Positions 1 through 9,124 of a stretch of DNA of 64,000 nt are shown here, piece by piece (positions within the stretch are counted from its first letter, which is position 1; every line of letters begins with the position of its first letter). Source of the DNA: Acidobacteriota bacterium. Its GTDB lineage: Bacteria; Acidobacteriota; UBA6911; RPQK01; JAJDTT01. The notes beneath the pieces are model-generated. The model saw only the letters and a program-made list of their open reading frames with translations. It did no database searches and was not told the DNA's origin. The stretch lies in contig JAPPLF010000080.1 of the NCBI GenBank assembly GCA_028874215.1, positions 83,299-147,298 on the forward strand, in the 5' to 3' direction. Position numbers and translations under genes: made by a program.

Positions 1-169
1 TCCGCACCCCGGAGAACGATCCCGGAATCCTCCTTGCTCTCAACACGATCTCCGAGTTCGCTCCGACGCGGGTGAGGATCGCAGGCCGGGCCGAGGTGAA
101 CGGCCGGGAGTTGATCCGCACCCCGGAGAACGATCCCGGAATCCTCCTTGCTCTCAACACGATCTCCGA
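1..169. repeat. 55-bp exact direct repeat, 114-bp period, in frame
   Basis: Bases 1-55 are repeated exactly at 115-169. The 114-bp offset is 38 codons, so the duplication keeps the reading frame and repeats the peptide RTPENDPGILLALNTIS. The left copy may extend beyond the window. It could be a genuine internal duplication in the secreted protein, or an assembly artefact near a contig end. Confidence 0.85.
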
Positions 170-515
170 TCTCACCGTGGCCGTCGACCGTCAGGAGGTT
201 CGTCTGGAGCCGGGGAAGGAGGCGCGCATCCGCGTTGACATCGACCGTCTCGGCGAGTTTCAGGGCCGGGTCCCGGTGAACGTACGCAATCTCCCTTACG
301 GCGTCCGGGTGATGAACGTGGGGCTCAACGGCATTTTGGTGACGAAGGAGGAGAGTAGCCGTGTGTTCACTCTCTACGCCGAACCCTGGGTGAAACCCCT
401 GGCCCAGCCCATCTATGTCGTGGCTCGAGTCGAGACGAACTCATCCAATCCCCTGGAGCACGCGGCGGCAGCGGTCCATCTCCAGATCGCCGGTGATCCG
501 GCGGCGGACCGATAA
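1..515 (+). CDS. C-terminal part of a large secreted protein (partial)
   Basis: The frame is open from the left edge, so the true start lies outside the window. A GTG at 72 is an internal codon rather than a convincing start. The readable part ends in a beta-rich region (VPVNVRNLPYGVRV, then a Val/Thr-rich strand pattern) that looks like the terminal Ig-like domain of extracellular pre-peptidase-type proteins of Acidobacteria and Planctomycetes. No catalytic motif is visible. Near the left edge 38 codons occur twice in frame (see the repeat at 1-169). The next gene follows after 20 bases on the same strand. The function is unknown, and the domain call rests only on strand pattern and context. 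Confidence 0.6.
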   Translation, partial: RTPENDPGILLALNTISEFAPTRVRIAGRAEVNGRELIRTPENDPGILLALNTISDLTVAVDRQEVRLEPGKEARIRVDIDRLGEFQGRVPVNVRNLPYGVRVMNVGLNGILVTKEESSRVFTLYAEPWVKPLAQPIYVVARVETNSSNPLEHAAAAVHLQIAGDPAADR

Positions 516-535
516 CCGGCAAGCGGAGAAAAGCA

Positions 536-1837
536 TTGAAACCCTATCGATTCCGTCGATCCCAAGAGCTGTACCAGGAGGCCTGCAAGGTTCTGGCCGG
601 GGGCGTCAGCAGCCATTTTCGTACCCTGGGACGTCCCCATCCCATGTTCTTCTCCGAAGGGCGGGGAGCCCGGGTCCGGGACGTGGACGGCAACGAGTAC
701 ATCGACTTCACCCTGAGCCAGGGACCCATGCTGCTGGGACATTCCCACCCGGAAGTCCTGGAGCGGGTCCGGGTCGAGCAGTCCAGGGGCCAGCTATTCG
801 CGGCCCAGAGCGAGCTTGAGATCGAACTGGCGCGGCTCTTGACTAGGGTTCTGCCCGGCGCCGACCTGGTGCGGTTCTCCAACAGCGGGTCCGACGCGGC
901 CCATGCGGCCTTTCGCATGGCCCGGGCCCTGACCGGAAAGCGAAAGATCCTCAAGTTCGAGGGCCACTACCACGGATGGTTCGACGACATCTTCCTGGAC
1001 GTCAAGCCGGCGGAGGACGGTTCGGGATACCGGACCTCTCTTCTCACCGGAGGGCAACCCGCCTCGGTTCTGGACCAGGTCGTCGTCCTTCCCTGGAACG
1101 ATCTGCAGGTGGTCCGGGAGACCTTGGAGCGGGATCCCGAGATCGCCGCTGTCGTCACCGAACCCATCATGTGCAACAACAGTTGCATCCTCCCGGAGCC
1201 CGGTTTTTTGGAGGGACTTCGGGAATTCTGCACCCGGCACGGTGTGGTGCTCATCTTCGACGAGGTCATCACCGGTTTCCGTGTTGCCCTGGGAGGGGCA
1301 CAGGAACTGCTGGGAGTCCAGGCCGACTTGTCGATCTACGGCAAGGCGATGGCCAGCGGCTTTCCCCTCAGCCTGGTCGCCGGAAGACGATCCTTCATGG
1401 AGTGCCTGGCGGACGGCCGGGTGATCCACGCCGGGACCATGAACGCGAATATCCCCGTTCTGGCGGCTTCTCTGGCTTCGGTCGAGATTCTGACCCATGA
1501 GCGAAGCGAGTTGTACCCGAGAATCACCCGGCTCGGACGGCGTCTGATGGAGGGCCTTCAGGCCCGGGCCCGCGCTCAAGGCCTTCCCTTGCTGGTCCAA
1601 GGACTCGGGCCCGTGTTTCACACCGGGTTTTCGACCCGGGAATCGATCCGAAACTACCGCCAGTGCGCCGGCTACGACGCCGGACTGATGGATGAGTTTG
1701 CTTACGGCCTGCTCCGAAGAGGGGTTCGGATCATCGGAAGGGGGCTTTGGTTCGTCTCGGCCGCCCTCACCGGGGACGACGTGGAAACGGTGTTGGAGAC
1801 GGCGGAAGAGGTCTTCGAGGAGATGACGAGGAGGTGA
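536..1837 (+). CDS. Class-III PLP aminotransferase, glutamate-1-semialdehyde aminomutase-like
   Basis: The 433-aa protein matches the class-III, fold-type I PLP aminotransferase layout: an N-terminal substrate region (GGVSSHFR), a SNSGSDAAHAAFRMAR helix, a GHYHGW segment, the cofactor Asp in FDEVITGFR, and the Schiff-base Lys in IYGKAMASGFP. The order and length fit the HemL/GSA-aminomutase group. The Lys region departs from typical HemL (GKIIGGG), so it may be a paralogue acting on another amino acid or amino alcohol rather than making 5-aminolevulinate. The start is TTG at 536, chosen because GGAG lies about 8 bases upstream. A separate cofactor gene, protoporphyrinogen oxidase, lies far away at 55.3 kb, so there is no haem operon here. 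Confidence 0.85.
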   Translation: MKPYRFRRSQELYQEACKVLAGGVSSHFRTLGRPHPMFFSEGRGARVRDVDGNEYIDFTLSQGPMLLGHSHPEVLERVRVEQSRGQLFAAQSELEIELARLLTRVLPGADLVRFSNSGSDAAHAAFRMARALTGKRKILKFEGHYHGWFDDIFLDVKPAEDGSGYRTSLLTGGQPASVLDQVVVLPWNDLQVVRETLERDPEIAAVVTEPIMCNNSCILPEPGFLEGLREFCTRHGVVLIFDEVITGFRVALGGAQELLGVQADLSIYGKAMASGFPLSLVAGRRSFMECLADGRVIHAGTMNANIPVLAASLASVEILTHERSELYPRITRLGRRLMEGLQARARAQGLPLLVQGLGPVFHTGFSTRESIRNYRQCAGYDAGLMDEFAYGLLRRGVRIIGRGLWFVSAALTGDDVETVLETAEEVFEEMTRR

Positions 1838-1941
1838 AATGCCGGAGCGGGTCGTCACCCGGCTCCGAATTCAGGCCGATTCTGGTCTTTCCGTATGGAC
1901 TGTGCTAAAAATGACACATATTTCCCACCAGGAGGGACACG

Positions 1942-2607
1942 ATGCGCGGTTTTAAGATCATCTTGATGTCTTTGGTCATTCTCTCGATTCCGGCTTGCTC
2001 CGGGCCGGCCGGAGGAGATGTCGCCAAGGCCCCGGAAGAAAAGCCCGAGCCGCCACCTCCGGCAGGGGACCCGGTGGTGACGATCCAGACCATCAAGGGG
2101 GACATCGTCATCCGATTGCGTCCCGATCTTGCGCCCAATACCGCGGAACGGTTCAAGATCATGGCGATGGCGGGATTCTACAACCGTTCCACCTTTCACT
2201 ACGTGAGCCGGGGCTTCATCCAGGGAGGAGATCCGTTCTCCAAGGACAACGATCCCTACAACGATGGCAAGGGCAACGCCGCCGAGTGGATCAACGCGGA
2301 GTTCCAAGAAGATTACGACGTGGGGCGCGGGGCCGTGGGCATGATGCGGAAGGACACTCAACCCGACTCGTCGAGTTGTCAGTTCTTCATCGTCCTTCGC
2401 CGCAAGAGTGAGTGGGACGGCAAGTACAACATCTTCGGCGAAGTGATCGAAGGGATGGAGGTGGCCGACGCCATCGGAGACTCTCCCATCGTCAAGAACG
2501 ACCGGAAGTTGAACAACTATCCGACCGCCAAGATGACCATCAAGCGGATGAGAGTCGACTACCGGGAGTTCCCGGAAGAGACGGCCACGGAAGCCAGCGC
2601 GGGATAG
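1942..2607 (+). CDS. Cyclophilin-type peptidyl-prolyl cis-trans isomerase, lipoprotein
   Basis: The 221-aa protein has a lipoprotein signal peptide with a lipobox ending at Cys19 (LSIPAC), then a Pro/Glu-rich linker. A cyclophilin domain covers about residues 45-205. Recognisable elements are GDIVIRLRPDLAPNTAERF, the catalytic-loop FHYVSRGFIQGGDP and SSCQFFIVL. In the first loop the canonical Arg-Val-Ile (FHRVI) is YVS, so the usual catalytic Arg is not at that position. It probably assists folding of exported proteins, anchored to a membrane facing the periplasm. The ATG at 1942 is preceded by AGGAGG at good spacing. It appears monocistronic. Confidence 0.9.
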   Translation: MRGFKIILMSLVILSIPACSGPAGGDVAKAPEEKPEPPPPAGDPVVTIQTIKGDIVIRLRPDLAPNTAERFKIMAMAGFYNRSTFHYVSRGFIQGGDPFSKDNDPYNDGKGNAAEWINAEFQEDYDVGRGAVGMMRKDTQPDSSSCQFFIVLRRKSEWDGKYNIFGEVIEGMEVADAIGDSPIVKNDRKLNNYPTAKMTIKRMRVDYREFPEETATEASAG

Positions 2608-2930
2608 CCGGGCGTCCTGATCGAAACGGGTCAATTGGTCCCACCGAAGCTGCAGACCGGCCGGCCCGGGAACGGACTGGCCGGAAGGTCTTTTACTGCA
2701 CGGCTGGGTTGATTTCCGCCTGAGTCCCGGATCCAGATACAAATCCCAACTCTTCGGAATTTTTTCCGGCTGCCTCTCTCCGCGAGGTTGCCTCAGTCGG
2801 ATCTCCGTCCGCTTCGATTTGACATTGTTTCGGGGGGTTTCGTACCTTGACACGCTATTGAACGGGTTCCGTGCCGGTGAGACTGCGGAAACCGGATCCG
2901 GGGCGGGAGCGGGAAACAAGAGGAGCACGA
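2608..2930. other. Gap without a gene
   Basis: These 323 bases hold no convincing gene. Two TTGACA hexamers (2819-2824 and 2847-2852) could be -35 elements for the downstream SDR gene. Neither has a good -10 at 16-18 bp, so no promoter is called. The region around 2755-2770 is T-rich after the cyclophilin gene but shows no clear stem. Confidence 0.4.
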
Positions 2931-3689
2931 ATGAGCTTGTCAGGCAAAGTCGCCCTGGTCACGGGCGCCAATCGGGGGATCGGACGGGGTTGCGCTCTGG
3001 AGATGGCCCGCCGGGGGGCGGACATTGCCGTCAACTACCGGAGCCACGGAGACGAGGCGGAAGAGGTCGCGGCCGAGGTGCGATCCCTGGGCCGGCGGGC
3101 CATCGTGCTGCAGGCGGACGTGTCGGACCGCCAACAGGATCGGGAACTGGTCTCCGCCACGGTGGAGCAACTGGGACGGCTCGACATCCTGGTGGCCAAC
3201 GCTGCGGTCAGCAGGCGCAAACCATTCGTGGATCTGAGCGTCGCGGACATGCAGTTGACTCTGGATGTCTGCCTTTGGGGTGTGATCCATTGCTGTCAGT
3301 TTGCAGCCCGCCAGATGTTGTCGCAGGGCCAGGGCGGAAACATCGTCATCATCAGTTCGGTCCACGCTTATCTCCCCATCGTGAATTCCATTCCCTACAA
3401 CATCGCCAAGGCCGGTATCAATCACATGGGCCGGACCCTGGCCATGGAGCTGGTGAAGGACGAGATCAGGGTCAATGTCGTGGAACCGGGGTGGATCGAC
3501 ACGCCCGGAGAACGCAAGTACGCCACCGAAGAACAGATCAGGGAAGCGGGGTTGAAGCTGCCCATGGGCCGCCTCGGGACCATCGAAGAAATCGGCAAGG
3601 GGGTCGCCTACCTGGTCAGTGATGACGCCAGCTACGTGACCGGTTCGATCCTCCGGATCGACGGAGGCTTCGTGCTGCCCCGTCCCTGA
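2931..3689 (+). CDS. Short-chain dehydrogenase/reductase (SDR)
   Basis: The 252-aa protein is a classical SDR with a Rossmann cofactor motif (TGANRGIGRG) at about residues 12-21, a NAA motif (VANAAVS), a catalytic Ser in IVIISSVHAY, and YNIAKAG supplying the catalytic Tyr and Lys. The C-terminal DGGF signature is present. It probably oxidises or reduces a hydroxyl/keto group of a small metabolite with NAD(P). The substrate cannot be read from sequence. I chose the ATG at 2931 (AGGAG just upstream); an upstream GTG at 2871 would add 20 charged residues not typical of the family. Confidence 0.93.
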   Translation: MSLSGKVALVTGANRGIGRGCALEMARRGADIAVNYRSHGDEAEEVAAEVRSLGRRAIVLQADVSDRQQDRELVSATVEQLGRLDILVANAAVSRRKPFVDLSVADMQLTLDVCLWGVIHCCQFAARQMLSQGQGGNIVIISSVHAYLPIVNSIPYNIAKAGINHMGRTLAMELVKDEIRVNVVEPGWIDTPGERKYATEEQIREAGLKLPMGRLGTIEEIGKGVAYLVSDDASYVTGSILRIDGGFVLPRP

Positions 3690-3768
3690 TCGGAATTCGG
3701 CCGCGCTATCACGACGGCGGCGGTCCAACGCCATCATTCAGCCAGTCAAAGAACACTGTTCCCTCGCC

Positions 3769-4653
3769 TCAGACCTGGACGACGGGATTTTCCAGGATTC
3801 CGATGTCTTCGATTTCGATTCTGACCCGGTCTCCCGGCTGAAGGGAGAATTCCTGATGCGGAACGATTCCGGTTCCCGTCAGGACCACGGTTCCGTCCGG
3901 GACCGTGTTGTGCCGGGTGAGGAATCCGGCCAGTTCTTCGCAGGTTCTGACCATCCGGGAGGTGGAAGTTTCCCCCGAAAATACCAGGTCGCCGTCGCGG
4001 AATATTTCGCAGCTTACGGCCAGGTTGTGGGGATCGGCAACGGACCCGGCGCTCACGATGCAAGGGCCGATGGAGCAGCATCGGCGGTAGATCTTGGCTT
4101 GGGGGAGGTAGAGGGGGTTGGCTCCCTCGATGGAACGGCTGCTCACGTCGTTGCCCGCCGTGAAGCCGGTGATTCGCCCGTCATGGAGGATGAAGGCCAA
4201 CTCGGCTTCCGGCACGTCCCAGCCGGAATCCCCGCGAACGCCGACCGCCTCTCCGGGGCCGACGCAACGGGCCGGGGTCGCCTTGAGAAAAATCTCGGGT
4301 CGTTCGGCCCGGTAGACCTTGGCGTAGGGATCGGGGGTTTCGCTTTCCCGCTCCCGCTCGTCGCGGCTCTTGCGATAGGTGACGCCGGCCGCCCAGACTT
4401 CGGGTGGAACCAGTGGCCGGGCAAGCCGCAGACCCTGGCCGCTCAGTTCCTCAGTCGAAACCCGCCGGTCGCCGTTCCGCAGCAGGTTCCCCACCAGGCC
4501 GTCCACGCTTTGGCCCATGAGACGGGCCCAGCGGACCAGATCGGTGAAGCCTTCAACGGGACCATCGCGGGTCAGATCGAACAGTCCGCCCGTTCCGTCT
4601 TCCACGATGAGATGAGCATCGCCCTGGGCGTTCCGGTAGCGGAAATACTTCAT
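3769..4653 (-). CDS. Fumarylacetoacetate hydrolase (FAH)-family enzyme, possibly sugar-acid dehydratase
   Basis: The 294-aa protein has an N-terminal small domain and a C-terminal FAH fold. Metal-site features are the acidic cluster in DVPEAELAF and the Asp in GNDVSSR. The stretch AAGVTYRKSRDERERES followed by YAKVYRAERPEIFLKA resembles the 2-dehydro-3-deoxy-D-arabinonate/pentonate dehydratase branch more than fumarylacetoacetase itself. That would place it in oxidative sugar-acid breakdown; this is an inference. GGAGGA precedes the ATG. It is convergent with the SDR gene, with 79 bases between them and no clear terminator. The C-terminus (QPGDRVRIEIEDIG) is family-typical. Confidence 0.88.
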   Translation of the reverse strand: MKYFRYRNAQGDAHLIVEDGTGGLFDLTRDGPVEGFTDLVRWARLMGQSVDGLVGNLLRNGDRRVSTEELSGQGLRLARPLVPPEVWAAGVTYRKSRDERERESETPDPYAKVYRAERPEIFLKATPARCVGPGEAVGVRGDSGWDVPEAELAFILHDGRITGFTAGNDVSSRSIEGANPLYLPQAKIYRRCCSIGPCIVSAGSVADPHNLAVSCEIFRDGDLVFSGETSTSRMVRTCEELAGFLTRHNTVPDGTVVLTGTGIVPHQEFSLQPGDRVRIEIEDIGILENPVVQV

Positions 4654-4817
4654 GGAGTCCTCCAGCAGTTTGTCGAGGGTCTAATCTCACACGTTGCCGG
4701 ACCGGTTCGCAACTGGACTTTTCGCGGGTACTTGTTGGACCATACCGTCGGTGCCGGGATCCGGCGTGCGGGCCGGCCGGCCATTGATGAGGCGAGTCCG
4801 TCCCCGGGGGAATCGAG

Positions 4818-6317
4818 ATGAGCGCATCGCAGGATTGGTTTGACGAGCAGAGCAGGGAACTGGTCCATCTGGAGAGCGTTCTGGAGGTGCTCGGCTGGGA
4901 CCAGAATACCACCATGCCTTCGAGTGGAGCCGGTGCCCGGGCCCAACAGAGTGCCTCCCTGGCGGCCCTCTATCACCAGAGGCTCACTCGGCCCCGTTGG
5001 GCAGAGGTTTTGGACGAGCTCGAGTCCAGGGAGCAGGACGAGTGGACAGGAGCGGCCGTCCGGGAGATGAGGCGGAGATACGACCGGGCGACGCGCATCC
5101 CCGAGGCTCTGGTCCGGGACTTGGCGGAAACGACGTCGCTGGGATACGAGGCCTGGGTCGCGGCCCGGAAGGACTCCGATTTCGAGGGATTCCGGCCCTG
5201 GCTGGAGCGAATTCTGCGTCTCAAGCGTCAGGAGGCCGCCTGTCTGGCGACCGGTGACTGTCTCTATGACGCTCTACTGGACGACTACGAACCGGGGATG
5301 ACCGTCAGTGAGCTGGACCCTGTTTTCTCCCGCCTGCGGCCGGAGTTGACACGGTTGCTGGGCAGAATCCAGGAGTCGACCCGACAGCCACCGGCCGGGA
5401 TGTTGAAGGGACACTATCCCAGAGCCGCTCAGGAGGCGTTCGGACGAAGTGTCCTGACCGCCATTGGGTTCGACTGGAAGGCAGGCCGGCTGGATGTGTC
5501 TCCTCATCCATTCTGCTGCGGGTTTTCTCCTCAGGACGTACGCATCACGACCCGATACGGGGAAGACTCCTTTGTCTCCTCCTTTTTCGGCATCGTTCAC
5601 GAGGGCGGCCATGCCCTCTACGAACAGGGACTGGGTGGAGAGCGGTATGGTTCTCCCGCCTGCCAATCCATCTCTCTGGGCATACACGAGTCCCAGTCCC
5701 GGCTCTGGGAAAACCAGGTGGCCCGAAGCCTTCCTTTTTGGGAGTACTGGTACCCGAAACTTCGCAATGTATTTCCCGGGCAGTTGGACACGGTCCCGCT
5801 GGATTCTTTCCTGAGAGGAGTCAATCAAGTCGAGGCCAGCCTGATCCGCGTCGAAGCCGACGAGGTCACGTACGGGTTGCACATCATTTTGCGTTACGAG
5901 TTGGAAAAGGCCCTTCTGGACCAGGATCTTCCGGTTTCGGACTTGGAGGGGATCTGGGTCGAACGCATGCGGGAGTACCTGGGAATCGTACCCGGCAACG
6001 CCGCCGACGGGGTGCTCCAGGACACCCACTGGTCCTGCGGGCTCGTCGGCTACTTCCCCACTTACCTTTTGGGAAACCTGTATGCGGCGCAGATCTACGC
6101 CCGGGCGCGCCAGTTGTTCCCCGACCTGGACTCACAATTTTCTGCCGGCCGATACCTTGCCCTGAGGGAATGGCTGCGGGAGCGGATCCACCGGAAGGGG
6201 AGAACCCGGACCGCCGGGGAGTTGATTCTGGAGATCAGCGGAGAACCCTTGGATTCTCGTTTCCTGCTGAACTATCTGGAGCGGAAGTTTTCCCGGCTGT
6301 ACCAACTCGACGGCTGA
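4818..6317 (+). CDS. M32-family metallocarboxypeptidase
   Basis: The 499-aa protein is the normal length for thermostable carboxypeptidase 1 (M32). The zinc motif HExxH is present as HEGGHALYEQG, and the downstream family motif HESQSRLWEN supplies the third ligand region. No signal peptide is visible, so it should act in the cytoplasm, removing C-terminal amino acids from peptides. The N-terminal region (LESVLEVLGWDQNTTMP) is also family-typical. It is followed after 19 bases by the GlcD-like gene on the same strand, so the two may be co-transcribed although their roles differ. Confidence 0.95.
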   Translation: MSASQDWFDEQSRELVHLESVLEVLGWDQNTTMPSSGAGARAQQSASLAALYHQRLTRPRWAEVLDELESREQDEWTGAAVREMRRRYDRATRIPEALVRDLAETTSLGYEAWVAARKDSDFEGFRPWLERILRLKRQEAACLATGDCLYDALLDDYEPGMTVSELDPVFSRLRPELTRLLGRIQESTRQPPAGMLKGHYPRAAQEAFGRSVLTAIGFDWKAGRLDVSPHPFCCGFSPQDVRITTRYGEDSFVSSFFGIVHEGGHALYEQGLGGERYGSPACQSISLGIHESQSRLWENQVARSLPFWEYWYPKLRNVFPGQLDTVPLDSFLRGVNQVEASLIRVEADEVTYGLHIILRYELEKALLDQDLPVSDLEGIWVERMREYLGIVPGNAADGVLQDTHWSCGLVGYFPTYLLGNLYAAQIYARARQLFPDLDSQFSAGRYLALREWLRERIHRKGRTRTAGELILEISGEPLDSRFLLNYLERKFSRLYQLDG

Positions 6318-6336
6318 TCCCCGAGGAAGGAAGCCC

Positions 6337-7764
6337 ATGGACAAGGAGGAGATCAGGCGGCAATTGGAGGCCATCGTGGGAGAGGACAAGGTCCAGTCCC
6401 ACCCCTCCGAACTCGTGGTCTATGAGTGCGACGCGCTGATCTTTCACCGGCGCCCGCCCGATTTCGTGGTCTACCCGACGACCGCCCGGCAGATCCAGGA
6501 GATCGTTCGGCTCGCCTATGCCAACGACGTTCCCTACCTTCCACGGGGCGCCGGAACCAGTCTCAGCGGCGGCGCCGTTCCCATCAGCGGCGGCATTCTG
6601 ATCCAGCTCTCCCATCTGAACCGGATCCTCGAGGTCAACGCCCGGGAGCGTTATGCCGTGGTGGAACCGGGCGTGATCAATCTGGAGCTCTCGGAACAGG
6701 TCAAGCCGCAGGGTCTCTACTTCGCGCCCGACCCGTCCAGCCAGAGCACCTGCACCGTCGGCGGAAACATCGGCGCCAATGCCGGAGGGCCGCACTGCCT
6801 CAAATATGGCACGACGGTTCTGCATGTCCTGGCCGCCGAGGTGGTGACCCCCGAGGGAGACCTGGTGCAGTTGGGGAGTCCTCAAGGCGAGAATGCCGGC
6901 TTCGACTTGACGGGACTGTTCACCGGAAGCGAAGGGACCCTGGGGATTCTGACCAAGGCCTGGGTCCGGCTGCTGCCACTCCCGGAGCAGGTCAAGACGT
7001 TCCTGGCCGATTTTACCAGCATGGCGGACGCCACCCGGGCGGTGAGCGGCATCATCGCCCGGGGCATCATCCCGGCCGCCATGGAGATCATCGATCAGTT
7101 GACGATCCAGGCCGTGGAAGACTCACACTATGCCGCCGGGTACCCCACCGATGCGGCGGCCGTGCTGTTGGTGGAACTGGACGGGTTGGGGTGCGAGATC
7201 GAGGACACCGAGGGTCTCATCGACCGGATCCTCAGGAACAATGGTGCTCGAGAGGTTCTGGTGGCTCGCGACGAGGCGCAGCGGGCCAAGCTCTGGGCCG
7301 GCCGGAAGAAAGCCTACGGCGCCTTTGGGCGGCTGGCCAGGAACTTCTATCTCCAGGACACGGTGGTTCCCCGGACCCGCCTGACCGAAGTGTTGGAGAA
7401 GATTTACGCCATCGCCGACAAGTACGACTTTTCGGTGATCAACGTCTTCCATGCCGGCGACGGAAACCTGCATCCCATGCTTCCGTACGACGCCAGCGAT
7501 CCCCAGGACGTGGACCGGGTCTTGAAGGCCGCCGAGGAGATGGTCCGGGCTTCCATCGAAGCCGGAGGATCGCTCAGCGGGGAACACGGGGTGGGCCTGG
7601 AGAAGAGAGACCTCATGCCCTACCTGTTCACGGATGACGACTTGGAGGTCATGCGCGCCATCCGGCAGCTCTTCGACCCCAAGCAGCTCTGCAATCCCGA
7701 AAAGATCCTGCCGACGACCAAGGTCTGCATGGAGTTCCGGGAAAAGGGCGCCTTCATGCTCTAG
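6337..7764 (+). CDS. FAD-linked oxidase, glycolate/lactate oxidase GlcD-like
   Basis: The 475-aa protein has the FAD_binding_4 fold (PRGAGTSLSGGAVP), followed by the C-terminal oxidase domain with the metal/substrate motifs NVFHAGDGNLHP and SGEHGVGLEKR. It probably oxidises a 2-hydroxy acid such as glycolate or D-lactate to the keto acid, passing electrons to a membrane acceptor. The usual partners GlcE and GlcF are not adjacent, so a stand-alone D-lactate or D-2-hydroxyacid dehydrogenase is equally possible. AGGAAGGA gives a good ribosome site. The NamZ-like gene follows 22 bases downstream. Confidence 0.9.
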   Translation: MDKEEIRRQLEAIVGEDKVQSHPSELVVYECDALIFHRRPPDFVVYPTTARQIQEIVRLAYANDVPYLPRGAGTSLSGGAVPISGGILIQLSHLNRILEVNARERYAVVEPGVINLELSEQVKPQGLYFAPDPSSQSTCTVGGNIGANAGGPHCLKYGTTVLHVLAAEVVTPEGDLVQLGSPQGENAGFDLTGLFTGSEGTLGILTKAWVRLLPLPEQVKTFLADFTSMADATRAVSGIIARGIIPAAMEIIDQLTIQAVEDSHYAAGYPTDAAAVLLVELDGLGCEIEDTEGLIDRILRNNGAREVLVARDEAQRAKLWAGRKKAYGAFGRLARNFYLQDTVVPRTRLTEVLEKIYAIADKYDFSVINVFHAGDGNLHPMLPYDASDPQDVDRVLKAAEEMVRASIEAGGSLSGEHGVGLEKRDLMPYLFTDDDLEVMRAIRQLFDPKQLCNPEKILPTTKVCMEFREKGAFML

Positions 7765-7786
7765 GCCGCATTTCTACCAGGTCGCT

Positions 7787-9076
7787 ATGCGTTTGACGAA
7801 AGCGAGCCACTTTTTGAACAGATACGCGAGTTTTGCCGGCCGGCTGCTTCCGATCCTGCTGGGAGTCTGGATCCTGGGCGCCTGCAGCGAATCGGCGCCG
7901 GCTCCGTCCCCGCCTTCCCGTCCGACGTTGCGTCTGGGCAGCGACCGGCTCTTCGAGGAACCGTATCTGGGCTGGATCCAAGGGAAATCGGTGGGGTTGA
8001 TCGCCAACCACACGGCGCTCAACTCCAGGCTGGAAGCGGTTGCCGGCGTGCTCACAAGCCGCCCCGGGATCAAGGTGAAGGCCATATTCTCTCCCGAACA
8101 CGGTTTTTCAGGTGATGTCCAGGCTGGCGTGCTCGTGCCCCATCAGTCCCGGGTCTACAGTCTCTATGGAGCGCACCGTTCGCCGACGGCGGAAATGCTC
8201 CGTGGCGTCGATCTGCTGATCTACGATATCCAGGACGTGGGAGTTCGTTTCTACACGTACATCTCCACACTCTACGAGTGCATGAAGGCGGCGGCCCGTG
8301 AGGGGATCCCCCTGGTCGTCCTGGACCGCCCCAATCCCATCGATGGCGACCGGGTCGAGGGACCGCTTCTGGATACGAGTCTCATCTCATTTGTGGGGGT
8401 TCATCCCCTCCCCATCCGGTATGGAATGACGGTGGGAGAACTGGCCCGCCTCTTCAATCACGAAGGGGAACTGGAATGCGATCTGAGGGTGGTCCCCATG
8501 CAGGGCTGGCACCGTTCCCGATGGTTTGACGAGACCGGTCTGGTCTGGGTTCCTCCGTCTCCCAACATGCCCACCCTGACCACGGCGACTCTCTACCCCG
8601 GATTCTGCCTGGTGGAAGGAACGAATCTTTCCGAAGGCAGAGGAACGACTCGTCCCTTCCAACTGGTGGGCGCCCCCTGGCTCGACGCCCCGCGTCTGGC
8701 GGAATCACTCAATTCCCTCGGGCTGGCGGGAGTCTATTTCCGGGTCCAATCCTTCACCCCGACCTTCTCCAAATTCAAGGGCCAGATCTGCCGGGGCGTC
8801 CAGATCCACATCGTGGACCGGAACCGTTTCGATCCCATCTCCTGCGTCCTGCACTTTCTCCGGCAGACGCTCGATCTGCACCCCGGGGAGTTGGAGTTCC
8901 AGGATCAAATGTTCGATCGGCTGGCGGGTCAACCCGGTCTCAGAACCGATCTCCTGCAGGGGGTCCCGGTGGAACAGGCTGTGTCTTCGTGGCGGTCCGG
9001 ATTGGAGTCATTCCGGGAACGGAGAGCCCGGCATCTCTTATATCCGCAGGATGACGGGATTTGGAAAGAGAGATGA
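7787..9076 (+). CDS. Exo-beta-N-acetylmuramidase NamZ-like (DUF1343) lipoprotein
   Basis: The 429-aa protein starts at the ATG at 7787; the frame is open further upstream but that part overlaps the preceding gene. A lipoprotein signal ends in ILGAC with Cys33. The DUF1343/NamZ core shows VGLIANHTALN, FSPEHGFSG, YSLYG, YDIQDVGVRFYTY and LDRPNPI in order. NamZ enzymes cleave terminal N-acetylmuramic acid from muropeptide sugars, so this protein probably works in cell-wall recycling or scavenging at the envelope. No muropeptide transporter or kinase lies next to it. Confidence 0.88.
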   Translation: MRLTKASHFLNRYASFAGRLLPILLGVWILGACSESAPAPSPPSRPTLRLGSDRLFEEPYLGWIQGKSVGLIANHTALNSRLEAVAGVLTSRPGIKVKAIFSPEHGFSGDVQAGVLVPHQSRVYSLYGAHRSPTAEMLRGVDLLIYDIQDVGVRFYTYISTLYECMKAAAREGIPLVVLDRPNPIDGDRVEGPLLDTSLISFVGVHPLPIRYGMTVGELARLFNHEGELECDLRVVPMQGWHRSRWFDETGLVWVPPSPNMPTLTTATLYPGFCLVEGTNLSEGRGTTRPFQLVGAPWLDAPRLAESLNSLGLAGVYFRVQSFTPTFSKFKGQICRGVQIHIVDRNRFDPISCVLHFLRQTLDLHPGELEFQDQMFDRLAGQPGLRTDLLQGVPVEQAVSSWRSGLESFRERRARHLLYPQDDGIWKER

Positions 9077-9124
9077 GGAGAGAACGGATTTGGCGGTTCC
9101 AGTGGACCATGTCGAAAAGGAGCT

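Noticed and set aside
6426-7637. A 403-codon plus-strand frame overlapping the GlcD-like gene
   Set aside because: The Arg/Gly/Pro-rich product is the +1 frame of the real gene, which has full FAD-oxidase motifs.
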